DNA of 64,000 nt from Sandarakinorhabdus limnophila DSM 17366 (GCF_000420765.1 NZ_ATVO01000005.1:358409-422408); one strand, 5' to 3'; positions 53,164-60,822 are shown, counted from the stretch's first letter. Translations and numbers: made by a program. Notes: generated by a model not told the origin, from the sequence alone.

Positions 53164-54120
53164 ATGCAGTTCATCAAAGACGACGCGCGCATCGACGCCG
53201 TCATCACCTGGGTTGATGGGGATGACCCCGCCCACCGGGCCAAGCGCCAGCGCCATCAGCCGCAGGCGGCGCGCAACGCCAACGCCGTCAACCCGCACCG
53301 CTGGGCCTGCAATGACGAGCTGGGCTATTGCCTGCGCTCGATTGCCAATCATGCGCCGTGGATCGGGCGGATCTGGATCATCACCGATGCGCAACAGCCC
53401 GATCTGTCGCGCCTGCCGGCCGATCTGGTGGCCCGGGTGCGGATTGTCGATCACCTGACCCTGTTTGCCGGCCATGAACACGCGCTGCCCACCTTCAACT
53501 CGCTGGCCATCGAGACGTTATTGTGGCGCATTCCCGGCCTGGCCGAACGCTTCGTCTATTTCAACGATGATGTGTTCCTCACCGGGCCGCTGGCGCCCGG
53601 CGACGTGTTCCAGGGCGCGGCGCCCGTGCTGCGCGGCGCGTGGGTTGATCAGAGCGCCATCGCCGCCGATCCAGCCAGCCGCGACGACCCGGCGCTGCTC
53701 AACGCACTGACCCAGATCAACGCCGCGGCGCTGGCAGGCTTCGGCGCAGACCGGCTGTTCCGCGCGGCGCATGTGGTCCACCCGCTGCGCCGCTCCGTGC
53801 TGGCGCGCCTCTATGATCAGCACCGCGCCGCCTTCGTCGCCAACCTCGGCCACCGCTTCCGCTGCGTGTCACAATTCCTGCCACAAGGCCTGCACAACCA
53901 CGCCTGCATCGCCGCCGGCGTGGCCGTGCTGCACACGGAGGACGATCATCTCCACCTGCGCACCGGCGCCGTGCTGGATTACCCGCTGCCGCAAGTGCGC
54001 GCCTACCTCGCCCGCGCGTGCCAACCGCAGTTCAAGTTCCTCTGCGTCAATGATCTCCCCCAGGTCGAAGCCGCCATCCCCGACACCCGCGCCTGGATCG
54101 AACGCGCGATCGCGGCGTGA
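53164..54120 (+). CDS. Stealth family hexose-1-phosphate transferase-like protein
   Basis: 318 residues from the ATG at 53164 after ACGGGAT. Stealth CR1 is ARIDAVITWVDGDDPAHRAK. CR2 covers RWACNDELGYCLRSIANHAP, WIITDAQQPDLSRLP, ALPTFNSLAIETLLWRIPGL and ERFVYFNDDVFLTG. A later AAHVVHPLRRSVLARLY and CVNDLPQVEAAI correspond to CR3/CR4. Members transfer hexose-1-phosphate in capsule or exopolysaccharide synthesis. There are no other polysaccharide genes nearby, so its acceptor is unknown. It is flanked by the repeat copies. Confidence 0.88.
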   Translation: MQFIKDDARIDAVITWVDGDDPAHRAKRQRHQPQAARNANAVNPHRWACNDELGYCLRSIANHAPWIGRIWIITDAQQPDLSRLPADLVARVRIVDHLTLFAGHEHALPTFNSLAIETLLWRIPGLAERFVYFNDDVFLTGPLAPGDVFQGAAPVLRGAWVDQSAIAADPASRDDPALLNALTQINAAALAGFGADRLFRAAHVVHPLRRSVLARLYDQHRAAFVANLGHRFRCVSQFLPQGLHNHACIAAGVAVLHTEDDHLHLRTGAVLDYPLPQVRAYLARACQPQFKFLCVNDLPQVEAAIPDTRAWIERAIAA

Positions 54121-54136
54121 GGGAAGAAGGATAAGG

Positions 54137-54170
54137 GCCTCCGGCGGGCAGGGTCGCAGACCCTGCACCC
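54137..54170 (-). repeat. 34-bp palindromic repeat, copy 2 (inverted)
   Basis: On the minus strand it reads GGGTGCAGGGTCTGCGACCC and ends CCCGCCGGAGGC. It matches copy 3 at nearly every base and lies in the opposite direction, 17 bp after the Stealth stop. Copies 2 and 3 bracket the MerB-like gene. Confidence 0.82.
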
Positions 54171-54229
54171 GTTTAGTTTTGGCCGGTGCCTAATGGCAGA
54201 GTTTGGGGTGGGAAAGCGAATGATGGCTT

Positions 54230-54928
54230 TCAGGAAATCTGCCAGAACTTACCTGTAAACCCGTGCTTCAAGAAAAGCGCCTCCGCTTCATCCGTTGATC
54301 GCTTGAGCCATGGTTTGCGAAGGTAGTCGCCATACCAATCAGTAGCGAAGGCCCACATACTGGAGAGTGGGACGATAGCGCCACGCGGCAATGCATGCCT
54401 ATCGCACCACGCATCGACATCTGTTTCTGAGTGAAAGGGCTGAAACGAAGCACACGCGTGGATCACGTTGTCCCACCATGCACTGACAGGTGTAGAAAGG
54501 TGGAAAATCAGCGCTGTTTCCTGCAGCTGACCGTCGTGAATGTGAATTACAACGGGCTCGTGCTCCCCACCAATGCGCGTATGAATTGTAGTATCCCGTT
54601 GCAGCGCGGCAGCAATGCCCATGCCGCAGTAAAGACAATTTGCCCACCATCCTCGATCTCGGCTTTGGACCCAGCAAGATCCAGGCGAGAGAGCAAAGGG
54701 GTGGACAACCCACGGAACGCAACAATGCGGATGCAGCAGAAGGGCATGCGCGTCATGTAGCCGACGCAAAGCCTGTTCTATGGCAGGAAGGGGAACCCCT
54801 AGCAGTTGCGCAAGCGATTCATTTGCGGGCGCGTGGCCGAGTTCAGCAATGGCTCGCGTGAGTTCCCCCCGAACCGTCAAATCGAAAGGTGTCAGTGTAG
54901 CGCCGCCCATCCACCGATCTTTGCGCAT
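54230..54928 (-). CDS. MerB-like (organomercurial lyase fold) protein with CxxC
   Basis: About 232 residues from the ATG at 54928 (AAAGGA close upstream); a GTG at 54964 would add 12 residues. Residues near 10-60 look like the winged-helix start of MerB (ELTRAIAELGHAPANESLAQ). The lyase-like domain has RGWWANCLYCGMGIAAALQR, aligning the first Cys with catalytic Cys96 of MerB but placing Cys where Asp99 stands, and NVIHACASFQPFHSETDVDA, matching the Cys159 region. There is no merA, merR or merT nearby. Base use is visibly less GC-rich than its neighbours. It is probably acquired, and a true mercury function is unproven. Confidence 0.7.
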   Translation of the reverse strand: MRKDRWMGGATLTPFDLTVRGELTRAIAELGHAPANESLAQLLGVPLPAIEQALRRLHDAHALLLHPHCCVPWVVHPFALSPGSCWVQSRDRGWWANCLYCGMGIAAALQRDTTIHTRIGGEHEPVVIHIHDGQLQETALIFHLSTPVSAWWDNVIHACASFQPFHSETDVDAWCDRHALPRGAIVPLSSMWAFATDWYGDYLRKPWLKRSTDEAEALFLKHGFTGKFWQIS

Positions 54929-54974
54929 TATCCTTTGGGCAGCAACGGGGTCGCAAACTGACACTTCAACAAAC

Positions 54975-55008
54975 GGGTGCAGGGACTGCGTCCCTGCCCG
55001 CCGGAGGC
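54975..55008 (+). repeat. 34-bp palindromic repeat, copy 3
   Basis: It reads GGGTGCAGGGACTGCGTCCC and ends CCCGCCGGAGGC, with the stem GCAGGGAC/GTCCCTGC. It is the same as copy 2 except for the base pair in the stem that varies in both arms together (A/T here, T/A there), a compensated change that argues the hairpin itself matters. Confidence 0.82.
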
Positions 55009-55031
55009 CGACTTTTCCTTTGAACCAAACG

Positions 55032-55064
55032 AAAAGGGCCGCCGCTCCACCGAGCGACGGCCCT
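55032..55064 (-). terminator. Intrinsic terminator of etfBA
   Basis: On the minus strand, about 22 bp after the etfA stop, AGGGCCGTCGCTC pairs with GAGCGGCGGCCCT around a GGTG loop with one mismatch. TTTTCGTTT follows directly. This is a well-formed Rho-independent terminator. Confidence 0.85.
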
Positions 55065-55086
55065 CAGGTTTCGCATCGATCGCTGA

Positions 55087-56019
55087 TTACAGCTTGCCGG
55101 TCAGTTCCGGCACCAGCGTGAAGAGGTCGCCGACCAGGCCGACATCGGCCACCTGGAAGATCGGGGCTTCTTCGTCCTTGTTGATGGCGACGATGATCTT
55201 GGAATCCTTCATGCCGGCCAGGTGCTGGATCGCGCCGGAGATGCCGACGGCGACATAGAGTTCCGGGGCGACGATCTTGCCGGTTTGGCCGACCTGATAA
55301 TCGTTGGGGGCATAGCCGGCATCGACGGCGGCGCGGCTGGCGCCGACGGCGGCACCCAGCTTGTCGGCGAGGGGATCGATGAACTCGTGGAACTTGTCCG
55401 ACGAACCCAGCGCGCGGCCGCCGGAGACGATGATCTTGGCGGCGGTGAGTTCGGGGCGGGCCGATTTGGTGAGTTCGGCGCCGACGAAGCTCGACGTGCC
55501 GGCGCTGCCGGCGCCGCTGACGGCTTCAACCGAGGCGCTGCCGCCGCTGGTCGCGGCCTTGGCGAAAGCGGTGCCGCGCACGGTGATCACCTTCTTGGCG
55601 TCGCTCGACTTCACGGTGGCGATGGCGTTGCCGGCGTAGATCGGGCGGGTGAAGGTGTCCGGGCCTTCCACCGACAGGATTTCACTGATCTGCGCCACGT
55701 CCAGCGCGGCGGCGACGCGCGGGGCGACGTTCTTGCCGCGGCTGGTGGCCGGAGCCACGAACGCATCATAACCGGCCATCAGGCCAGCGATCAGCGGGGC
55801 GAGGTTCTCCGGCAGGGCGGCGCCATAGGCGGCATCATCGGCGACCAGCACCTTGGCGACGCCGGCCACTTTCGCGGCGGCTTCGGCCACTGAACCGCAG
55901 CCTGCACCTGCCACCAGCACATGCACATCGCCGCCAAGTTGGGTGGCTGCCGTGATGGTCGCCAGCGTGGCGTCCTTCAGATCGGCATTGTCGTGTTCGG
56001 CAAGGACCAGCGTGCTCAT
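55087..56019 (-). CDS. etfA: Electron transfer flavoprotein alpha subunit
   Basis: 310 residues. It binds FAD and passes electrons from acyl-CoA dehydrogenases to ETF-quinone oxidoreductase. The C-terminal FAD domain shows [60 protein letters not shown] and [20 protein letters not shown]. Its ATG overlaps the etfB stop as ATGA. Confidence 0.96.
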   Translation of the reverse strand: MSTLVLAEHDNADLKDATLATITAATQLGGDVHVLVAGAGCGSVAEAAAKVAGVAKVLVADDAAYGAALPENLAPLIAGLMAGYDAFVAPATSRGKNVAPRVAAALDVAQISEILSVEGPDTFTRPIYAGNAIATVKSSDAKKVITVRGTAFAKAATSGGSASVEAVSGAGSAGTSSFVGAELTKSARPELTAAKIIVSGGRALGSSDKFHEFIDPLADKLGAAVGASRAAVDAGYAPNDYQVGQTGKIVAPELYVAVGISGAIQHLAGMKDSKIIVAINKDEEAPIFQVADVGLVGDLFTLVPELTGKL

Positions 56020-56765
56020 GCGACGGCTCCCATTTCCTTCAGCTTCGCCACCAGTTCATCGACCGATTTCACCTTGATGCCGGCCTGGCGCTTGGCCGGC
56101 TCGGTGACTTTCAGGGTGGTCAGGCGCGGCGTCATGTCCACGCCGTAATCGGCCGGGGTCTTGTTGGCGATCGGCTTGCTCTTGGCCTTCATGATGTTCG
56201 GCAGCGAGGCATAGCGCGGTTCGTTCAGACGCAGATCGGTCGTCACGATCGCCGGCATCTTCAGCGCCACCGTTTCAAGGCCGCCATCGATTTCGCGGGT
56301 CACGTTGACCGTCTCGCCCTGGGGATCGACCTTGGACGCGAACGTGCCCTGCGCCCAACCCAGAAGCCCGGCCAGCATCTGGCCAGTCTGGTTGGCGTCG
56401 TCGTCAATCGCCTGCTTGCCCAGGATCACCAGGCCCGGCGCTTCTTCAGCGACGATGCCGGCCAGCACCTTGGCGACGGCCAGCGATTCGGTGGTCACGT
56501 CGGTGAGGATGAGGATGCCGCGATCGGCACCCATGGCCAGCGCCGTGCGCAGCGTTTCGGTGCATTGCTGCACGCCCACGGAAACGACCACGACCTCGGT
56601 GGCGATGCCCTTTTCCTTCAGGCGGATCGCCTCTTCGACGGCGATTTCGTCGAAGGGGTTCATGCTCATCTTGATGTTGGCGAGTTCGACGCCGGTGTTA
56701 TCCGACTTCACCCGCACCTTGACGTTATAGTCGACCACCCGTTTGACGGGGACAAGCACCTTCAT
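56016..56765 (-). CDS. etfB: Electron transfer flavoprotein beta subunit
   Basis: 249 residues from the ATG at 56765 ([20 protein letters not shown]), preceded by GGAAAGG. The beta signature is [20 protein letters not shown] followed by [20 protein letters not shown]. The AMP-site region [20 protein letters not shown] is present. First gene of etfBA, with a palindromic operator 69-86 bp upstream and a terminator after etfA. Confidence 0.96.
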   Translation of the reverse strand: MKVLVPVKRVVDYNVKVRVKSDNTGVELANIKMSMNPFDEIAVEEAIRLKEKGIATEVVVVSVGVQQCTETLRTALAMGADRGILILTDVTTESLAVAKVLAGIVAEEAPGLVILGKQAIDDDANQTGQMLAGLLGWAQGTFASKVDPQGETVNVTREIDGGLETVALKMPAIVTTDLRLNEPRYASLPNIMKAKSKPIANKTPADYGVDMTPRLTTLKVTEPAKRQAGIKVKSVDELVAKLKEMGAVA

Positions 56766-56833
56766 GGACAGCCTTTCCGAAGCTTGGTTATGCATCGCAC
56801 TTGGCCGATGCCGGCAGCAGGGTCAAGGCCCAA

Positions 56834-56851
56834 GTTTACGTTAACGTCAAC
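56834..56851. promoter_or_regulatory. Palindromic operator upstream of etfB (LiuR-like)
   Basis: GTTTACGTTAACGTCAAC is an 18-bp palindrome with one mismatched pair and a perfect ACGTTAACGT core. On the minus strand it overlaps a TTGAC element that could be a -35. The ACGT...ACGT form resembles operators of LiuR, the MerR-family regulator of branched-chain amino acid degradation genes, which include etfBA in other proteobacteria. The regulator is not in the window. Confidence 0.55.
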
Positions 56852-56857
56852 CTGGCC

Positions 56858-57403
56858 CTAGCGATTTGCACCGGGCACCCAGAGGACATCGCCGGTCGCC
56901 GCATTTTCCACCCGCGCCAGCACGAACAGCAGATCGGAAAGCCGGTTAAGATAGTGACGGGCCGGGGCGGAAATTTCGTCGCCGGCGGCCACGGCATCGC
57001 GCTCGGCCCGGCGCACGATGGTGCGGGCAAGATGGAGATGGGTGGCGCTCGCCGTGCCGGCGGGCAGAATGAAGCTCTTCAACGGCTCGAGGGTGTCATT
57101 GGCGGCGTCGATCTGCGTTTCCAGCCAGTCCACCTGCACCGGCACGATGCGCAGCACCCCTTCGACACCATCGGGAGTTGCCACATCGGCGCCCAGATCG
57201 AACAGATCATTCTGGATGCGCGACAGGATGGCATCGGTTGCGGCGCTGGCCGAAAGCCGGGCCAAGCCGATGGCGGCATTGGCTTCATCCACACTGCCCA
57301 TCACCACCGGGCGGTGGCTGGCCTTGGAGACGCGACTGCCATCGACCAGGCCGGTGGAGCCATCATCGCCGGTGCGGGTGTAGATGCGGTTCAGGCGAAC
57401 CAT
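56858..57403 (-). CDS. Cob(I)yrinic acid a,c-diamide/cobalamin adenosyltransferase, PduO type
   Basis: 181 residues. The ATP-binding N-terminus RIYTRTGDDGSTGLVDGSRV is the PduO-type signature. MGSVDEANAAIGLARL, FILPAGTASATHLHLARTIV with RRAERD, and LNRLSDLLFVLAR complete the family pattern. It makes adenosylcobalamin, for instance for methylmalonyl-CoA mutase. Seven bp after the HIG1-like gene on the same strand. Confidence 0.93.
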   Translation of the reverse strand: MVRLNRIYTRTGDDGSTGLVDGSRVSKASHRPVVMGSVDEANAAIGLARLSASAATDAILSRIQNDLFDLGADVATPDGVEGVLRIVPVQVDWLETQIDAANDTLEPLKSFILPAGTASATHLHLARTIVRRAERDAVAAGDEISAPARHYLNRLSDLLFVLARVENAATGDVLWVPGANR

Positions 57404-57410
57404 CGGCCAA

Positions 57411-57611
57411 TCAGCCCGGACGGTTGATCAGGAACAGGATGACGATGAAGAAGATCGCCAACGCCTGCAGCGCGACGCGCAGGCTCATCATGCGGTTCGA
57501 TTGCTCGCCCGTCACATCCTGGCCGCGCGCCATGATGATGATGCCGCGCGCCAGCACCGCCAGCGTGGCCACTGCCGAGGCGATCATGAAGAAGACGAGA
57601 GTCGATTGCAT
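57411..57611 (-). CDS. HIG1-domain twin transmembrane protein
   Basis: 66 residues with two membrane helices (LVFFMIASAVATLAVLARGI and LRVALQALAIFFIVILFLIN) joined by a short basic/polar loop RGQDVTGEQSNRMMSLRV. The RGQD...SN.MM..R motif is the HIG_1 (hypoxia-induced gene) family pattern, found in alphaproteobacteria next to cobalamin adenosyltransferases. It may associate with respiratory complexes, as the mitochondrial members do. Confidence 0.87.
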   Translation of the reverse strand: MQSTLVFFMIASAVATLAVLARGIIIMARGQDVTGEQSNRMMSLRVALQALAIFFIVILFLINRPG

Positions 57612-57694
57612 GGATAAAGGTCTAACAGCCTTTGGCAGGCTGAACAGGGGGGTGCGTCAGCAAGGCAGTGCCGCCGCCACAGCCTCCTGAAAAC

Positions 57695-58462
57695 TTAGGC
57701 CGCAGCCATCCCCCGCCGCCGGTGCAGAGCGCGCCATGCCAGCTTGCCGTGACCGATGATCAGCATGGCCCAACTTGAGGGCTCCGGCACAGCACCACCG
57801 ATGCTGATGATGTTGAGCTGCAGATTGCCCACGCCCACCGCTTGCAGCGGCAGACCGGCCAAGGTGCCGTTGATCAGCGGATTACCCTGCCGGAACACGA
57901 TCTTCAGGAACAAGGGCGTGCCCAGCGGTCCGGTGAGCACACCAGCGAAATCCCGCGTCGTCACATCGGTGATCATTGCGGGCGGATTGGCGAGCGGGCC
58001 CTGCAGGGTGCGCCCAAAGAACAGCGAACCGATAAACAGATCGGGCGGCAGATTGCCCGCAATCTCATAGGGCTTCAGCAGGCTGCCCGATACCAGCCGC
58101 GCGCCGGTGGTATAGCCCATCTGATCGAGGCGGTTGTTGGGATTGCCGCCCACGCCGCCATTGTTGATCGTGAATATGTTGCCGAAATCATCGCCGGTGC
58201 GGAGCAGCGAGACCGGGCCATTGGTCCCGAACAAATCGATCTGGCCGCCCAGCACGGCCCCGCTGAGCAACGCGCTCTCGCCCTGACCGCCCACCGGCCC
58301 CGTCAATTGCTGGCCGGCCGCAGCCGTATCGACCAGGAACGCCCCCACCACCGACGCGCCAACAAACTGCTGCAAGGCCGCGATCGACGTGCCGGAGGGC
58401 GAAACGCCGGCGGTTCCTGAGAAGACGATCAACTGCTGTGCGGCCGTGGCGGGCACACACAA
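57695..58462 (-). CDS. PEP-CTERM sorting-domain protein with damaged N-terminus
   Basis: The mature-like part (VPATAAQQLIVFSGTAGVSP onward, about 250 residues) ends with the sorting tag GGAVPEPSSWAMLIIG, a short hydrophobic stretch and a basic LHRRRG. The family is otherwise unknown. No start codon in this frame yields a signal peptide; TTG at 58462 gives only LCVPATAAQ. A strong AGGGGGAG site sits before an ATG at 58475 in another frame, which reads into this frame's territory out of phase. A small frameshifting deletion in the signal-peptide region is the simplest reading. The hydrophobic tail also holds a His and a Lys. Confidence 0.6.
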   Translation of the reverse strand: MCVPATAAQQLIVFSGTAGVSPSGTSIAALQQFVGASVVGAFLVDTAAAGQQLTGPVGGQGESALLSGAVLGGQIDLFGTNGPVSLLRTGDDFGNIFTINNGGVGGNPNNRLDQMGYTTGARLVSGSLLKPYEIAGNLPPDLFIGSLFFGRTLQGPLANPPAMITDVTTRDFAGVLTGPLGTPLFLKIVFRQGNPLINGTLAGLPLQAVGVGNLQLNIISIGGAVPEPSSWAMLIIGHGKLAWRALHRRRGMAAA

Positions 58463-58519
58463 ACCCTGAACGCATGCGAAACTCCCCCTGTGATGGGGAA
58501 ACTCCGCTCCCCTGCTTAT

Positions 58520-58548
58520 ATGGTAAATATTCTGTAAACTCGGGTCAA
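58520..58548 (-). promoter_or_regulatory. Likely sigma-70 promoter of the PEP-CTERM gene
   Basis: On the minus strand TTGACC (58548-58543) and TACCAT (58525-58520) are separated by 17 bp within an AT-rich block. It lies about 45 bp before the AGGGGGAG ribosome site. It is the only AT-rich stretch between gluQ and this gene. Confidence 0.45.
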
Positions 58549-58559
58549 TAGATGATTTA

Positions 58560-59435
58560 TTAACACGTCGGTGATTGCGCAAGCAGCGCGGCGCACAGCT
58601 CTGCCGGATCGGCACCGTTTGCCCGCAGCGCCGCCAGCGTCTCGCCTGCGTCGCGTTTCGCCAGGCGCCGGCCATCGCTGCCCAGCACCAGCGGGTGGTG
58701 GTGATACTGCGGCACGGCCAAGCCGAGCAGGGCCTGCAGCAGGCGCTGGCCATGGGTCGCTTCGAACAGGTCCACGCCGCGCACCACATCGGTCACGCCT
58801 TGTGCCGCATCATCCACCACCACCGCCAGTGTGTACGCCGTGCCGATATCGCGCCGCGCAACCACGAAATCGCCCTGCGCCGCCGGATCGGCCTGTTGTG
58901 GCCCGGCCCAGGCATCATGCCATTGCAAAGGCCCGGTCATGGCGAGCGCGGCGGCCACGTCCAGCCGCCAGGCCGCGGCTTCGCTGGCCAGCCGCCGCGC
59001 GCGTTCTTCGGGCTCGAGGTGGCGGCAGGTGCCGGGGTAGAGCGGGCCATCGCTGCCATGGGGCGCGCTCGCCGCCGCCGCAATATCGGCCCGCGTGCAG
59101 AAACAGGGATAGGCAACGCCCATGGCCACCAGCTGATCCAGCGCCGCGCGGTACACCGCCCCGCGCTTGCTTTGCCGCCACACCGGCTCATCCCAGTCCA
59201 GTCCCAGCCATGTGAGGTCTGCCATTATCGCCGCTTCAAATTCCGGGCGGCAGCGTGTGGTGTCGATATCCTCGATGCGCAGGATGAAGCGACCGCCAGA
59301 CTGCCGCGCGCGCTGCCACGCAAGCAGCGCCGACAAGGCGTGTCCCCGGTGCAGCAAGCCTGTGGGCGACGGCGCAAAGCGGGTGGTGATCGGAGACTTA
59401 TCCACATTATCCACAACGAAATCCGGTGGTGTCAT
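58560..59435 (-). CDS. gluQ: Glutamyl-Q tRNA(Asp) synthetase
   Basis: About 291 residues from the ATG at 59435; GTG codons at 59414 and 59405 are nearer to the usual start before TTRFAPSPTG. FAPSPTGLLHRGHALSALLA is the HIGH-like region, FILRIEDIDTTRCRPEFEAA follows, and LVLGSDGRRLAKRDAGETLA is the KMSKS-like loop. The tRNA-binding C-domain of GluRS is missing, as expected for GluQ, which glutamylates queuosine on tRNA-Asp. CFCTRADI and YPGTCRHL carry the zinc-site cysteines and partners. Two DnaA-type boxes overlap its start. Confidence 0.93.
   Translation of the reverse strand: MTPPDFVVDNVDKSPITTRFAPSPTGLLHRGHALSALLAWQRARQSGGRFILRIEDIDTTRCRPEFEAAIMADLTWLGLDWDEPVWRQSKRGAVYRAALDQLVAMGVAYPCFCTRADIAAAASAPHGSDGPLYPGTCRHLEPEERARRLASEAAAWRLDVAAALAMTGPLQWHDAWAGPQQADPAAQGDFVVARRDIGTAYTLAVVVDDAAQGVTDVVRGVDLFEATHGQRLLQALLGLAVPQYHHHPLVLGSDGRRLAKRDAGETLAALRANGADPAELCAALLAQSPTC
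59398..59415 (+). promoter_or_regulatory. Two abutting perfect DnaA boxes
   Basis: TTATCCACA occurs at 59398-59406 and again at 59407-59415 with no gap, both in the same direction and both exact matches to the DnaA box consensus. They overlap the 5' end of gluQ. No further boxes or a clear unwinding element were seen close by, so this may be a DnaA titration or regulatory site rather than an origin. Confidence 0.6.
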
Positions 59436-59579
59436 TGGCCTGACATACAATGTGTTGTAAAGACTGGGCATCACGGAACGGCCGCGCTGGCGGCCCTGGA
59501 GATGCGGCCCTTGTGCGGCAACTCTTGTGCGACTGGGCCCGTGTCGAGCGTTGCCACCCCGATGTGTGGGGAGGGCCCA

Positions 59580-60179
59580 ATGTTGACGGCTGAGTTGCTG
59601 GAACAGAAGTTCGTCACCGAACGCAGCCTGATTTCGCCCGAAGCCTGCCCGGCGCTGGTGCTCAACGCCGATTACACCCCCTTGTCCTATTATCCGCTGT
59701 CGCTGTGGCCGTGGCAGACGGCGATCAAGGCCGCCTTCCTGGAACGGGTGGACATCATCGCCGAATATGACCGCGAGATCCGATCGCCATCCCTGCGCAT
59801 GAAGCTGCCCTCGGTGATCGCGCTCAGGCAATATGTGCGCCCAGCCAGCCACTCGGCCTTCACGCGCTTCAACCTGTTCCTGCGCGATCGTTTCACCTGC
59901 CAATATTGCAACGTGCCGGGCGGCGAACTCACCTTTGATCATGTCGTCCCGCGGGCCTACGGCGGCCGCACGACGTGGGAGAATGTCACCACCGCATGCG
60001 CGCCGTGCAATCTGAAAAAGGGCGGCCGCACCCCGGCCGAAGCGCACATGCACCTGCTGTCACGCCCCGGCCAGCCCACCACCCACGATCTGCAGGCCCA
60101 CGGCCGCGCCTTCCCGCCGCATTATTGCCACGAGACCTGGCGCGATTATCTCTATTGGGACGTGGAACTGCTGGCCTGA
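59580..60179 (+). CDS. HNH endonuclease
   Basis: 199 residues from the ATG at 59580 after GGGGAGGG. The N-terminus has ALVLNADYTPLSYYPLSLWP. The HNH core is RFTCQYCNVPGGELTFDHVV, PRAYGGRTTWENVTTACAPC, NLKKGGRTPAEAHMHLL, with two CxxC zinc pairs and the His of TFDHVVP. This is the common alphaproteobacterial housekeeping HNH protein, not an obvious restriction enzyme. Divergent from gluQ. Confidence 0.9.
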   Translation: MLTAELLEQKFVTERSLISPEACPALVLNADYTPLSYYPLSLWPWQTAIKAAFLERVDIIAEYDREIRSPSLRMKLPSVIALRQYVRPASHSAFTRFNLFLRDRFTCQYCNVPGGELTFDHVVPRAYGGRTTWENVTTACAPCNLKKGGRTPAEAHMHLLSRPGQPTTHDLQAHGRAFPPHYCHETWRDYLYWDVELLA

Positions 60180-60660
60180 TGGTGGCGGTGCTGCGGCTGC
60201 TTCCGATTGCCGCCGATGGCCGTTGTGATGGCCGCGATGGCCCATGGCCCGACGAAACGGCCGCCCAGTTCAGCTCTCCCGCACCCTATGCAAATGGGGT
60301 TGGTGGGTGGTGGTGGGGATCACCGATTGCGGTGGAGGGAAGACGTCAGCCGAGTTTGCCCCGGCGGGAATGGACACGGTGTTGGCTCCCTTTGCCGTCA
60401 CTGATGAGTGGCAAAGTCAGTCGTCGCCCCTCAGGCTGGCCCATCTCCCGCCGATATCGCCGACCAACGGGGTTGGGGGCATGCCTCCAACCCCGTTGCC
60501 ATCACATCAACCATCAGCCATCAAACCAAAGGACGCTACTTCTGATCGCTACCAATCAGGGGTGCACGTCAGGCGGTTTGAATAATGGCTGTGTATACGC
60601 GCACTATAGAATTTCCACGGCGCTATACAGATAATATCTATCCATAAAATGGATCTTTAT
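60180..60660. other. Gene-poor stretch between the HNH gene and the AT-rich island
   Basis: No convincing gene is seen on either strand; the open frames are short and lack family features. Base composition shifts from GC-rich to AT-rich near 60580, which looks like an island boundary. It contains the long palindrome at 60466-60497 and AT-rich inverted repeats near 60639 and 60655. Confidence 0.6.
60466..60497. repeat. 32-bp near-perfect palindrome
   Basis: Arms starting AACGGGGTTGG and ending CCAACCCCGTT meet at GGCATGCC, with one mismatched pair. It can form a 15-16 bp cruciform or hairpin without a T-run. It lies about 290 bp after the HNH gene and just before the AT-rich island. Confidence 0.75.
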
Positions 60661-60682
60661 ATGAATGATAATCCATATAAAG
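60655..60682. repeat. AT-rich inverted repeat before the Sel1 gene
   Basis: CTTTATATG (60655-60663) and CATATAAAG (60674-60682) are perfect 9-bp arms around a 10-bp spacer. A smaller ATCCAT/ATGGAT pair lies at 60639-60653. Together they sit 18-60 bp before the ATG at 60700 and could be an operator or promoter element. Confidence 0.5.
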
Positions 60683-60699
60683 GCAGCGTAGAGAGAAAT

Positions 60700-60822
60700 A
60701 TGCCCCAGATAATTGAAAAATCAGAGAAGAACCGAAATTACATACTTTTGTGTTTTAGGGCTATAGGTATATTTTTTATTTTTCAATGTACCCCGGCAAA
60801 TGCAGAATGCTCGACTGAGTAA
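60700..60822 (+). pseudogene. Severed signal peptide of the Sel1 protein (ends at in-frame TAA)
   Basis: From the ATG at 60700 (GAGAG upstream) the frame encodes a basic start, then NYILLCFRAIGIFFIFQC and TPANAECSTE, a clear Sec signal peptide with an ANA cleavage site. A TAA at 60820-60822 ends it. The same frame continues as FNLAAVLGEYTGGNPVADQL into the Sel1 protein. The two parts are therefore one gene interrupted by one stop codon. Confidence 0.75.

Noticed and set aside
58500..59420. Chromosomal origin at the DnaA boxes and AT-rich block
   Set aside because: Only two boxes are present, the AT-rich block is about 850 bp away and contains a likely promoter, and no dnaA, dnaN or hemE-type neighbours are seen.
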